Assembly: GCA_958299035.1 (NCBI GenBank)
Contig: CATQJL010000223.1
Span: 83,024,255 to 83,088,254 of the forward strand
DNA length: 64,000 bases
Direction: 5' to 3'
Origin: Cylicocyclus nassatus
Taxonomy: Eukaryota > Nematoda > Chromadorea > Rhabditida > Strongylidae
Shown: positions 1-10,513 of the stretch, piece by piece
Position numbering within the stretch: the stretch's first letter is position 1
Layout: each line of letters begins with the position of its first letter
The notes under the pieces: generated by a model
What the model saw: the letters and a program-made list of their open reading frames with translations, nothing else
Databases searched by the model: none
What the model was told of the DNA's origin: nothing
Made by a program: the position numbers and the translations under genes

Positions 1-205
1 TTCTGAAAATAAATATTCGAATATTCGAATATTTTCGAAATCAGAATTATCGAATAATTGAATAATCGAATAAATTCGAAATTGACAGATTTCGAATAAC
101 CGAATATCGAATATATTCGAGATTTTGAAACTTTCGAATAATCGAATTTCGAATAAAATTTATTCGAATACTTTATTCGAATACTCGAATATTTATTCGA
201 TTTGG
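1..205. repeat. TTCGAATA-rich AT repeat
   Basis: Irregular short repeats built on TTCGAATA and its variants (TCGAATAA, ATTCGAAT), largely self-complementary. The array runs off the left edge, so its full length is unknown. No coding signal was seen. It is not a TTAGGC telomere array. Confidence 0.8.
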
Positions 206-718
206 TCCAAAGTGGGTACGCTCTTCATTCCCATAAGTTTTTATGTCTTTCGTTGTTCTTATTCATCAGGCGCATATAAAGTCGTTTGGGGACATGTCGT
301 TTTGGTGCGTGCAGTCATTTTTCCCAGCAGTGAGAAACTTTCAGAGACAACCTTATCGCTCTCTTTAACATACAATTTCAACCACAGCTGCTGCTACCCT
401 TGGCCTTCGTCTCAGACCTGCCACGTGTGGTTAACATATTGGCAACGTCGGCAACAACATGTTTGTAACATGCAACAACAGGTTGGTAGAACATTTTGGC
501 TATTAGCCTTAACGCCGACGTTGCCGATCTGACCAGGGAAGACACTTTGGTCGAAGTGACCATATGGAAAGTGTTGCATTTGGATAGACAGCCCTTCAAA
601 CGCTGACCTCAAAACTGCTTTCGCTATCTGGGGAGCGTCTCTCTAAAAGGAGTTATGGCCTTGGTTCTCCTCAAAAGCGGCCTTCTCTTTATCAAGCCGC
701 GACAAGGCATTTACTCTG

Positions 719-790
719 CGGCGGCGTGGTGTAGTAGTAAATAGCTGCGGTTTACAGGTGAAAGAACAGGGTCCGAGTCCTGTTTTTGCC
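719..790 (+). other. tRNA-like sequence in left palindrome arm
   Basis: An A-box-like segment (GTGGTGTAGTAGTAAAT) is followed at normal spacing by a B-box-like GGGTCCGAGTCC. The acceptor stem pairs poorly and the D arm is short, so this is not a functional tRNA. It looks like a tRNA-derived internal pol III promoter of the sort found in SINEs. Its better preserved counterpart is at 2699-2762 on the other strand. Confidence 0.45.
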
Positions 791-1322
791 AAGCTGTCTT
801 GCATTTTTCTAAAGTTATTGCTTGCCTTTGAAAATGCCACATGTGGACAGTTTTATCTATGACTAGCTGGCTTTCCCGGCTCCGCCAAGCCTTTCAAAAC
901 ACTATGACAAAGATTCCACCACTATTCATGTACAACCTTTCTCTGCGCTCACATCTACATGCCAATTGCCTATTCCCGCTGTGTTAGTAATCAGCATGCT
1001 CGATTATCCCCTGTGCCAAATCCCAGTCCCGTAGCTCAAACTTTGCAAAAAAATCGTAAAATCGATAAAAGCAGCGAATAATTCAACCTAATTTGTATTC
1101 GTAAACAGCATGCTCGACTACCCTCTCCCAACCCCGTGCCAACTCCCAGCCCTATAGCTCAAACTTTGCAAAAAATCGATAAAAATCAATAAAATCGATA
1201 TCGATCAACGACGAAAAGTAGCCTATGACACCTGCCCGGCCCCGAAGTGTATGTGTGCGAAATTTGCTCCGGATCGATTCAGAAATGGAATTTTCTATTC
1301 GAAACATACGTACAGACAGACA

Positions 1323-2398
1323 CTCAGACAATTGCATCGGAAAGTTCGCGGCCTCAAACTTACATGGCGCCCCGTGGCCCTTGACTTTTCAGAACCGCAC
1401 GCCGCGGCCCATGTATATTTTACCTGGAACGCCGCGGCTAAAGTTGCAATTGAGAAAAGATTTTCGGGAGGTTCGCGGCCCAACCGCCTCATTCGGGGAC
1501 CGTGGGCCTTATCAAAGCCCGCACTTCTTACATGCTGTAGGTCAAGGCGCAACCTGCGATAGGGCTACCCTAAGCATTTATGACGCTGGATATCGCTACT
1601 TGGATCTGGTCCTATCTGACAGATTTGAGTTCTTATGCTTACGAAATAAACTTCAGCAGTCGGATGACTGCTATCGGCGACACTAGGTGATGTCGACAGA
1701 TGAGCTAACAAGTTGCTCAATTTGCACTTAAAGGCAGTGTCCGGGCAAAAAGTCGATTTTGAGATTTTGTGCTTACTTGGGCCTATTCGCTACGCTGAAT
1801 CCAAAAATGCACATTGTAGAGCGCGAAAATGGCAAAAAACGGCTCTAACACAGGAGGGATTTGAGCAGGTGGGCGGGGTCCTCCTCACTGCGAATTCACG
1901 TTCCCGGCTTCCGGAGCGACCTTCTCGCTTCCGCTTTCAAGTCAATCATTCGCACTTGACCGATAGCGATGACAGGACGGCTAGCGGAATCGAGAAAATC
2001 GTTCCGGGAGCTGGGAGCCTGAAATCGCAGTGGGGAAAGCCCCGCCCACCTGCTGATTTCCCTCCTATGTTAGAGCCCTTTTTCGCCGTTTTCGCGCTTT
2101 CCAATGTGGGTTTTCGGATTCAGCATGGCGAACAGGCCCGTATAAGCACAAAATCTCAAAATGGAGTTTTTCCCCGGACACTGCCTTTAAGTCGTCATCT
2201 TGAAAGACAGACTAATAATTCTTCATTTTCCCAAGCCTTGCAAGCATGCTGATCGGGTCAACTATAGGCGCTTAACGGGCACTTACAGGATGCGCCGCGT
2301 CACTTATCAGGTCTAACATGGGTCTACCGGGCAGCTCGCGGCATGGATGATTGGTGGTCGAGCAAGCTTCCGCGAACTTCCCGATGCGATTGTCTGAG
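1323..2398. mobile_element. CTCAGAYA-family foldback element (copy 1)
   Basis: Terminal inverted repeats of about 30 bp begin CTCAGACAATTGCATCGGAA on the left and CTCAGACAATCGCATCGGGA on the right. The flanking dinucleotide CA is duplicated (1321-1322 and 2399-2400), and removing the element rejoins a continuous Helitron 5' region. The interior has CCGCGGCCC-type repeats and the nested element at 1732-2186. ORFs of 153 and 179 codons here show no protein-like features and are treated as chance. Confidence 0.8.
1732..2186. mobile_element. Nested palindromic element with TTAA target duplication
   Basis: Ends are AGGCAGTGTCCGGGCA and the reverse complement of CCCCGGACACTGCCT, flanked on both sides by TTAA (1728-1731, 2187-2190). 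The interior is palindromic around GGTGGGCGGGG / CCCCGCCCACC. A TTAA duplication fits piggyBac-like or Kolobok-like elements, but the TIR alone does not decide which. A longer relative with the same TIR may be 36279-38917. Confidence 0.7.
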
Positions 2399-2698
2399 CA
2401 TACAGACAGACATACATCCAGACAAACAGACATTTAGCTTTATAAATAAGATATTCATAATTCTTGCGCGCTGGTAATCCAAAATGCACCTATTCTTAAC
2501 ATTTATGAAATCGGCAAAAGATAGGCTTTCAAATTTTATGCCTTTTTTGAACATTTCTAGGACAGCTTCTTATTTGTAGCTAAAGAAGCGTTCCACAGTT
2601 GGCCAAATTCAAAAACTAATCACTTGTAGCGAGATTCACGATAATTTGTCCGCAATTCAGAGGTAAGCAACAATTTTAGAAAAATGCAAAACTGTTGA

Positions 2699-2762
2699 GC
2701 GACAACAGGACTCGAACCCTGCTCACTCATCTGTAAACCGCAGGCACTCACCACACCGCCGC
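2699..2762 (-). other. tRNA-like sequence in right palindrome arm
   Basis: Read on the minus strand it begins GCGGCGGTGTGGTGAGTGCC and has a near-perfect B box and T arm (GCAGG, GTTCGAGT, CCTGT). It is only about 64 nt long with a weak acceptor stem, so I call it tRNA-like (pseudo-tRNA or SINE head). It pairs in inverted orientation with 719-790. Confidence 0.5.
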
Positions 2763-2977
2763 AACGGAAATGCCTTGCCGCGCCTTGATAAAGAGAAGGC
2801 CGCTTTTGGGAGAGCAAAGGCTCGTAACTCCTTTTAGAAACGCTCCGCAGATAGCGAAAGCAGTTTTGAGATCAGCGTTCGAAGACCTGTCTATCCATAT
2901 GCATCACTTTCCATGGCCACTTTGACCAAAATGTCTTCCGTGGTGAGACGCATACCAAGGGTAGCAGCAACTGTGGA

Positions 2978-3689
2978 GACAATATGTAACTGGATCATCT
3001 CTTCTCTATTCGGTAGAAAGAAACTCGTTTTTCCAGGCGTCTGCGCGATCGTGTTTCAGCATGTCAGTTGTGAACAGTTGGTCATCACGAGACCGGACAT
3101 GTTTGAGGAGTACGTAGTGCATATGAACATATTTATACAATGTCCTCTTTGCATTTTCATGAAAAACCTTTTCCAGCGTTATATTAGCCACCCTCGTCCC
3201 GGGCCTGAGGCGACTGCCGAGGTGGTCGGCGAGCTACGCTTGCATTGCATATGAATCACAGCGCCAACATCTCCGTATGCCGGACCCCCGGGTGTTCCAT
3301 CCAGGTCTTGGTATAGATGGCTTACGGGGCAAGGGGGATGTCGTTTACGAAAAGCTCAGCCCCCTCCCCTCCTCCCCCACAATCACTTTCCCATCCTCAT
3401 GACGACCTTCGTCTTCTACTAGCTCATTTTCCCGGTCTACGGGGTACTTCAGCTGATGCTTGCTCCAGCCCCCCCCCCCTCCCATCCACCGCGCCTCCCC
3501 TTCCCACCTAGCCATTACGATGCGCTGCAAGGGTCTTCTGTATCAAAGTAACTCACCCGCAGTAGGCTCGCCTTGAATCAACGCATTCTTCCTACCGCGA
3601 AAATCGAATGAACTCTACTGCTATTGTTTACACGAAAATCACGGAAATGACTTGTTGGCAGATGACGAAAACTCATTCTTACGCTAAAA
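2978..3689. other. Unassigned stretch with pyrimidine-rich tract
   Basis: Contains a C/T-rich low-complexity tract at about 3356-3500. An open frame at 2913-3254 (113 codons) crosses the palindrome edge and has no recognisable domain; I do not call it a gene. Nothing else is assignable. Confidence 0.4.
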
Positions 3690-3845
3690 ATCAATAAATC
3701 AATAGAATGGTGCAGCTAATCGCCGCAAAAAGTAGCGCTGAACCACCTCCGGGGCCGAGTACATTTGTGTGCAAAGTTCTAGCTCAATCGAGTCATTAGC
3801 GGGCGTTTCTATAACGAACGAACAAATAAACGAACACACTTACAA
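3690..3845 (-). mobile_element. Helitron 5' fragment, family 2
   Basis: In reverse complement this matches the start of the complete Helitron at 3982: a GTTCGTTCGTTATAGAAACG-like segment, then the AATCGCCGCAAAAAGTAGCG and AATCAATAAATC blocks. It lacks both termini. Confidence 0.6.
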
Positions 3846-3981
3846 ATTTTGAATTATATATCAAGATGCTTCATAATTAATGCACGTTTTCTCAACTTCC
3901 ACTTCTAATGAAGATAATTCTTTTCCGAAACAATTTTTTTGCTTGCATCAAAAACTGTTGTAAACACCAAACCTCAAGCTA

Positions 3982-4543
3982 TCTATATATATATAAAACT
4001 CAATGTCTGTGAGGATGTTCGTTTAGTTGTTCGTTCGTTATAGAAACGCGCGCCACTGAACCGATCCGGCTGAAACTTCGCACACGTATGTTTTCGGCGG
4101 TGGTTTAAAGCTACTTTTCGCGGCGATTCGCCGAGCCATTCTATCGATTTATTGATTTGTTTACTCAAACCTAAGAAAATGAAGGGCCATCATGACAACC
4201 GATCATTTTTACATATAAGCATGTAAACAGGGGCGGTAAAGTTCATTCTAATCTCAAGGCTGACAGGATGCAGCGGGTTCGTCTCAAAGCGCTTTTCGCG
4301 CAATGTAAAAGTTAGAAAGTGTAAGTATGTTGGCTTCTAGATTCGTGTGGAGGCGGGCTGCGGAATTCATTGACTTCAAGGATAAGCTCGACGAGAAAGT
4401 ACGAAGTTCAATGCTTTAACGTGGAGGTTTAACAAGTTTATCCTAAAGATCAGGGAAGTTTGCAACCCGCCTCTATACGAATGGGAGCCGATGACATATT
4501 GGTTAAACTAAGAGTCCCGGGTGAGACCGGGACTATCAGCTAG
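3982..4543 (+). mobile_element. Complete small Helitron, family 2
   Basis: Starts TCTATATATATATAAAACTC right after an A (3981). Ends with a hairpin (AGTCCCGG at 4513-4520, CCGGGACT at 4527-4534) followed by ATCAGCTAG right before a T (4544). This matches the Helitron 3' signature of a short GC hairpin about 10 nt before CTRR. It is 562 bp with no ORF, so non-autonomous. Fragments of the family occur at 3690-3845, 45477-45595 and 46095-46218. Confidence 0.85.
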
Positions 4544-4553
4544 TACAATATAA

Positions 4554-5510
4554 ATTAGGTTGGCACATAAGTAATGCAACTTTTTATATAACTTTTGTCT
4601 ATTTGAACGTAGCGCATTCATTTTTTGGCAATATAAGGAATATAATGTAAGCTTCTAATGCACACATTTTTGCCGAATTTTACCATCTTATGTGAGGATT
4701 ACGGTAGGCTTACGGTACTATGGGAAAAATTTTAGAATGCATCAGATTTTGCTGAAACTTAGCCTATAGGGCTTATTTAACATGCTGATCACAAAAATGA
4801 GATCCGCTTCGCATGAAAAGGCCTCGTTCGTGAAATCAAAAGATGAATTTCATTTTAGCGACAAATAAATGTGATATTCGTGTTTACCGCACAGGATTAC
4901 CCTATAGCGCAAAGTTATAGCGAATTCTGACTTTTCGCAGCTCATTTAGGTCAAAAAATTGCATTTTTCAGATTCTTCCAATTTTTTCTCGTTTGAAAAA
5001 CGAGGAGATTTTGCCGTTTTCCTACCATTAGTAGTCCTTGGTCTACTCTATCAGAACCAGATGAAAGTTCTGCAATCGCTTCTCACATAAGCATTTTATA
5101 AAACTCCGTGATCCCAGCATTCAGCTAAGTTCGAGTCAAAGCTTCTCGGCTCAGGAATTTTAAAAAATTCAGCGTTGGGGAGCATTTTGTAGCACAAATC
5201 TTCGCGATTATAACACATATTTTTTGAAACAAATTTGCATTTTTCATGGAATTAGGGCAAGTCGAATGAAAGGAAGAAATTTCAAGTTTGAGATCCTCAC
5301 ATTTAAAGGTACGAAACTTCGCACTGAACAAAAATTTTCGAAACTAGAAGTGCACATCAGAAAATAGAAGAAACGAGCTTTCCAATAATGTAGATGGTTT
5401 TAGAGAAAAACGATTTTTGACTGAAAACTAGCGTTTGAAAGAAGAGGTAGGAAAAACGTGCATTAATTATGAACCAACCTAATATAATTAATTATGAACC
5501 AACCTAATAT
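4554..5510. mobile_element. Mariner-type MITE, family C, with duplicated right end
   Basis: Begins TTAGGTTGGCACATAAGTAA; the right end GCATTAATTATGAACCAACC is its near complement. The right end is present twice in tandem (about 5465-5484 and 5487-5510, the ATTATGAACCAACCTAATA block). The end style and TA flanks resemble Tc1/mariner elements. There is no transposase ORF. Confidence 0.8.
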
Positions 5511-6527
5511 ATTAGGTCGTTTCAAAAGTAATTTCGCTTTTTTCAAACGGGCACCATATGTGGCGGAACAAAGGTTTCTAAGAGGTCTTAGAAGATTTCG
5601 ATGCAGCATTTCGTTCTCTTTCTAATGGTTATGAAAATGTTGCAAAACAGCCAATGAGCTTTTAGAGAGTAACCAAAATCTGCGACCTATGCTTTTCGAG
5701 ATGGTCAAGTTTCACAATTGTTTAAAACTTTCATATCAACCCTCCGAAAAAGTGCAAGTAAAGCCTTTATAAAGCAAACCCTACAGAATGCAAAACTACT
5801 TTTTTCTCCTTTCCATAGCTTGTCATACATTTTTGATAGAATTTTAACTGAAGCTACCGATTTCCATACTTGGACAGCTAAATCCTCGTAGAACATCAAA
5901 CGGTGAGTAGCTCGGGTGTCATTCGATGCAGCTTTTTCTCCTCTTTCTAATGGGTGTTTATTTTTTTTCGTTTAGCTTCCGGGGAGAAAATCATCATAAC
6001 TCATTTTTTTAGCGAGCCCCAGGCTGCACCCAAAAAACTCGAAATTTGATATTTTGAACCCGTAAACCCTCACTTGCTTTGTAAAATTAATGCTAACTCA
6101 TTGTACCATCTTGGTACTCTCAAATTCCCAAAAATTATGATGTTTAATGCGATTGTGGCTGAGGTGGGCCTGCCAAAACCCGATGGTTCTGTTAAAAAAT
6201 CTTTGAAAAAATTACGGCGAGCTAGGAGAAATAGAAAAAGTAGTACTGTATTCTATGCGGTTTACTCTATCGAATCGTTACTCGAACTCCTTCTGGGGAT
6301 TGATATGAAAGTTTAAAAAAATCGTGAAACTTGACCATCTCAAAAAGCATGGGTCGCAAATTTTGGTTACTTTCTGAAAGCTCATCGATTGTTCTGCAGT
6401 ATTTTCATAACCGTTAGAAAGAGGATGAAATGCTGCATCGAATGCTTACAAGATCTCCTAGAAATCTTTGTTCCATCAAATGTGGCGCCATTTTGAAAAA
6501 AGCGAAATTACTTTTGAAACGACCTAA
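5511..6527. mobile_element. Mariner-type MITE, family A, copy 1
   Basis: About 1.02 kb with long terminal inverted repeats starting TTAGGTCGTTTCAAAAGTAA and ending in the complement. TA is present at both flanks. The other two copies, at 11929-12946 and 24312-25333, have the same length and internal layout, including subterminal GAGCAAACCCTACAG blocks in inverted orientation. No intact ORF. Confidence 0.85.
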
Positions 6528-6529
6528 TA

Positions 6530-7209
6530 CAGAATGTCCCAAAAAAATGTTTAGAACGTTTGATCGTTAATATCTCTCTTCCCAAGAAGTCTTTTGCCTT
6601 GCTTCAAGTACCGTTTTGTAGAGCTGGCTTCAACTTAGATTTCCATTATAGAACGAATCACCCATCTCTCTTCATTACTGTAGGATTACGGTAGAAACTT
6701 GAAACATGTAGTGTCAATGTGGAAAAAGCTGCCGTTTCAAAATTTTTCAAAAAATTGTGAAAACTTGTGTAATAGGGTTTTTATAGACGCTGAGTTCAAT
6801 ACTCAACTATTCACAAGATTACGAAGCTTTCTAAACGGTGTAATCGCACTTTTTAGGAACATTGAAAAAATGGCCGCTACCTCTTACCCGGTATAACTCT
6901 TCAATGAAGCATCATAATAAATTGGGAACTTTACAGTTATAATCAGCAACTCTAATTAGCCTGGTGTAAAAGTTTTCAGGCTGTTTTGTTGCCTTTCTGG
7001 GGCAAAATATGGCCTTTCATTGCTTAAAACCCTCTTTGAAGTTTCTACCGTAATCCTACAGTAATGAAGAGAGATGGGTGATTCGTTCTATAATGCAAAT
7101 CTAAGTTGAAGCCAGCTCTACAAAACGGTACCTAAAGCAAGGCAAAAGACTTCTTGGGAAGAGAGATATTAACGATCAAACAGTGCATACATACTTTTGG
7201 GACACCCTG
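6530..7209. mobile_element. Mariner-type MITE, family K (CAGGGTGTCCC ends), copy 1
   Basis: Ends CAGAATGTCCCAAAA and TTTTGGGACACCCTG with TA on both sides. The interior contains inverted copies of GTAGGATTACGGTAGAAAC and GATCGTTAATATCTC. Other copies: 34882-35474 and 46221-46862. Confidence 0.85.
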
Positions 7210-7211
7210 TA

Positions 7212-8105
7212 TATTAGGTTGTCCTAAAAGTTCTTGCGCCAGATTTTCAAAAAATCATAAAAAAAGCAGAAAGAAAAGGCAGGCCCGAAAATCCGAATAA
7301 ATCACGAAAATCAAAATCGCTCCCGATTGGCACATTTTTGCTCAGCTAGAAAGGGAAGGTCACAAACCAATGTTTATGACTTTTTCGCTTATTCTGTGAC
7401 GTTTTCAAGCTTTTTTAATCATGCTCAAAAATTGCAAGACTGAAGAAATTTTCTTCATTTGCTTCTAACTCTCGGTTTTTTTTCGTTTTAATTCATGAAA
7501 AAGATGCCACTGTAATGTGCAAATTTTCTCTATCAAATAAAAATACTTCCAGAACTTTTCATGATTTAGCTTGAAAAATGTCGATCTTGACTAATTTCCT
7601 TCAATTGCTTTTAACTCTCGAACTTACCAAGGCTAATTCATGGCAAAAGCATCGCTATAAAGAAAAAGGCTTCCTCTTTCATAAAAAATTAATTTTGAGA
7701 CAAATTATTGAGAAGAAAGGAAGTTATGAAAATTCATAAATTTTGTAGATGAACAACTTGCACAAGAAAATAGTCACGGCCGGAACCATCTCGCCTCCGC
7801 CTTCATAGATTATATGACATGTCTGAGTTCCGTCCAAGTGTTTGAGTGAAGGGTGTGCCTAGTGATTTCTGGAGATTTTCGACTTTTCAACATAAAAAAT
7901 TCATAATTTTTGTTGATGAACCTTGTACCAATAAATGGTCACCATTGGGACCGTCTCGTCCTCTTCTTTCAGAAAATATATAGCGTGCTTGGGGTCCGTC
8001 GAAAGAAGTGCCTTGTGAAGAGTGGGTAAGACTTTTATAACGGGAGTTCTCAAGTAGACGTTCTTCTAAATTGGTAAAAAAACCTCCGCCTGAGAACTCC
8101 CACTA
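7212..8105. repeat. Unpaired mariner-type end followed by 170-bp repeat units
   Basis: Starts TTAGGTTGTCCTAAAAGTTC but no matching right end was found. From about 7690 to 8030 it carries about two units of a 170-bp repeat (key blocks CCTAGTGATTTCTGGAGATT and TTTTATAACGGGAGTTCTCA) that is tandemly repeated again at 16061-16570. Confidence 0.6.
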
Positions 8106-8589
8106 TATTAGGTTGTACCGAAAGTTCGTTACTTCTGCTTTTTTGACCGATTTGCGTGTTTTCATTTTTTGAAAAAGCAAGTTATTTTCTTCATAGCGCT
8201 GTCTTAGCGGCATTCCACTGCGTAGATGTAAGCGGTAAGATAAAATCTCTCAAATTTTGAATTTTCTGTGTAGGGTCATAAAAAATCAGAATCTGCAGTA
8301 CAAACCGGAGCAGTCAGTATTATAGGTTCTTTCACGAGCTCTTCCTTAAGGGCCGGTCATACCGGTCAGCGATCCATCGCGTCGCTGACTTTCCCAAAGG
8401 ACAAGTGTTACAAGGCCGGAGATAACTGCGTATCTGTGCTGGCTGTCCGGCGCGATGCATCGCGGGCCGTTTTCTACCCGGCCATACCCATTTGAGCGAA
8501 ATCGCCGCGATCGTCGCTCATCCTAGCGAATTCGCGTCGCTCATTTCAAATGCGCGACGCGATGGATCGCTAGGATTGGAATCTCCAGG

Positions 8590-9445
8590 AAAGTTTTATG
8601 ATTGTTCGTTACTTTCTTAAGCTGGTCTCGTGTCTGGGGATTGGAAACCATTCTTCAAAAACCAATTCTTCGAAAGTTCCATCTATTCTCAAGGAATACT
8701 TCTTCAATGACTTGTCGGTAAGCACCTCTGGTCTCTTCTCTTAGTTTTCCGCTTTGACTCAACTAATCCTTGCTAGAATTACGATTGAACAGGTTATGCA
8801 GTCGATTGTCGAGTTTCAAGTGGAGAGGCAAAGCGGAAAACTAGAAGAAGTGAAGAAGTAGAAGTGGAGGATGCTGCTTGCATGATTGCATCACGATTCA
8901 CCTTCTCTTCTCTCGAAATTATGCGACAGGTAAATCTGTTGTTGGAATTACGCCATTGATATATGTGTTTTCAATTAAGTTTTCCTTTGATAGATGATTT
9001 TTCCATTTAATCATTCATTCAATTCCAGCTTCTACTGCGTTTTCTTCTAGGCATATTATGCCTTTGATGTGAAGTTCATGGTCCTGATGCGCTTCGTCTG
9101 ATACGAGAAAATTGAATTACCACAACGGATTTGTTCCACATCATCGTTACCAAGGTGGGCTCTATAAAATTTAATTTGTGAAAGCGTTGTTCTATCTTTA
9201 TTTTAGGCACTTCCTCATTTGGAGCGCGAGAAAGATACCGCCTTTCAACACAGGTAGGCTCGATTATTTCTCATACATCATTATCTAGCGTCATTTCCTT
9301 CAGGTTTTATCAACTAGTACAATACGGGGCCAAGTGCTATTCTTATCTTGTCGCAAGATCTGCCGCGAGTTTGATATGGAACTCAAACTTGTTTGAATAC
9401 ATTTGTTGTTTGAACCATTTGTTTGAACCATTGTTTCATAACTAG
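8590..9445 (+). pseudogene. Multi-exon gene remnant inside the 3.2 kb transposon
   Basis: Splice sites and frames line up over several exons. Exon candidates: about 8590-8717 (donor GTAAGC), 8793-8939 (acceptor AACAG, donor GTAAAT), about 9058-9154 (donor GTGGGC), 9207-9253 (acceptor TTTTAG, donor GTAGGC) and from 9304 (acceptor TTCAG) to a stop at 9443-9445. The last three join in frame to give VHGPDALRLIREN, a stop, ITTTDLFHIIVTK, then ALPHLEREKDTAFQHR and FYQLVQYGAKCYSYLVARS. Introns of 52 and 50 nt fit nematode norms. One internal stop and a frame clash between the first two exons show decay. I do not recognise the family; it could be the transposon's own protein or a captured host gene. 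Confidence 0.5.
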
Positions 9446-10280
9446 TGCATGCGGTCGACTAGGAAATCAGGTATGTTGCTTGGGCTCACTCGAGTTTCGT
9501 TTAGCTAAACCACCAACTCACTATTTACCCGTTCTAGCGTTACTTCGTCATGTTTTTGTTCTGGGCTTGTGTTGGTTTATTACTTGGAGCACGATACACC
9601 GCTGTACCTGTATGAGACTTCTTCGCCTGGGTGAGCGTTACAGTCATTTTGGTGTTGAATGTAGCAAAATCGATGCATTCTATCTTTACCCGTTCCTAGC
9701 TTTCCTCTTTTTGTACTGTGTTGGCCCGATAGCTCTTGTTCGACCAATTCGACCAATTCCATAGCGACTAATCTATTTCATGTGAGGAGCAAACAACTTT
9801 AGCTATCTGTATACACAGTTACTCCATCAAATTTCTGTCATAAGTTTCCGATCTCAAATCATGACTTTGATATGCGTGTCACTGTAACGCTTTCGTTTGT
9901 ACGGGATGTCCTAGTGCAATAATGGATGTACTTTCTCGTTTAAATTTGCTGAACGTTGTTTCCTACAGTACTTTATGTCTCGACCAATTGAGTGGCTTCA
10001 TGCAGCCGGTGCATAAAATATTTTCAACGGTGTTTTTGAAGATACCATCGTGCAGAGTATGTATTTCACTGTGCTCCAGAGGGCCAACACAAGTAGATCG
10101 TGCAAAAAATCTGCAAGTTCATAAAATGCGACATTTTTTTTCAGATTTTACAGTAGCTCAAACATCATTCGGTGATGAACATGGCCTGGCCTTCCTGTAG
10201 TCTAGCTGAAACTTTAGCACCCTTCCTCCCCCAGAGTGAGTAAGGGAAGTTTCTTGTAACCTAGATATTGATGAGCCTTA

Positions 10281-10513
10281 GGCCTCGAGCAGAGTTCACG
10301 CGATTTGATCGTCGCGATTGATGGCACAAGACAACTGTAACAATATCATGCATGCCGATCTTCTTGTATTTCGATTGTGGTAATTTTCTAACACAACTAA
10401 TCGTGACTAACTATCACAACCGAAATGCAACAAGATCGGCATGCATGGAACTCGTAACACTTGTCTGTAGCGATTGAGTCGCGACGATCAAATCGCGTGA
10501 ACTCTGCCGAGGC
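10281..10513. mobile_element. Small palindromic element with TTA duplication
   Basis: Near-complete palindrome of 233 bp: outer TIR GCAGAGTTCACGCGATTTGA, inner pair GCATGCCGATCTT / AAGATCGGCATGC. TTA flanks both ends (10278-10280, 10514-10516). It is nested in the 3.2 kb transposon, which has the same duplication length. Confidence 0.75.

Larger units (their letters stand above)
863..2451 (-). mobile_element. Helitron, non-autonomous, family 1
   Basis: On the minus strand the element starts TCTTATTTATAAAGCTAAAT directly after an A (2452) and ends GGCTTTCC..CAGCTAG directly before a T (862). This is the canonical A|TC...CTAG|T Helitron insertion. A GTCTG-rich stretch follows the 5' end. The same 5' end recurs at 63891. 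The body is interrupted by the foldback at 1323-2398. No Rep/helicase ORF is present, so it must have moved in trans. Confidence 0.85.
383..2977. repeat. 2.6 kb palindromic element (arms 383-862 and 2452-2977)
   Basis: The left arm (starting CCACAGCTGCTGCTACCC near 383) returns in reverse complement in the right arm (ending GGGTAGCAGCAACTGTGG near 2977). Arm similarity covers the CTCCTTTTAGA / TCTAAAAGGAG segments, the stretch around CGCTATCTG and the tRNA-like boxes. A Helitron sits near the centre at 863-2451, so the original palindrome was about 1 kb. No ORF of note. It is probably a non-autonomous foldback element, but I could not assign a superfamily or a clear target duplication. Confidence 0.7.

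Noticed and set aside
1..205. Telomere-like terminal repeat
   Set aside because: The unit is TTCGAATA-like and palindromic, not TTAGGC.
2913..3254. 113-codon open frame
   Set aside because: Crosses the palindrome edge, no recognisable domain, and the start lies in repeat DNA.
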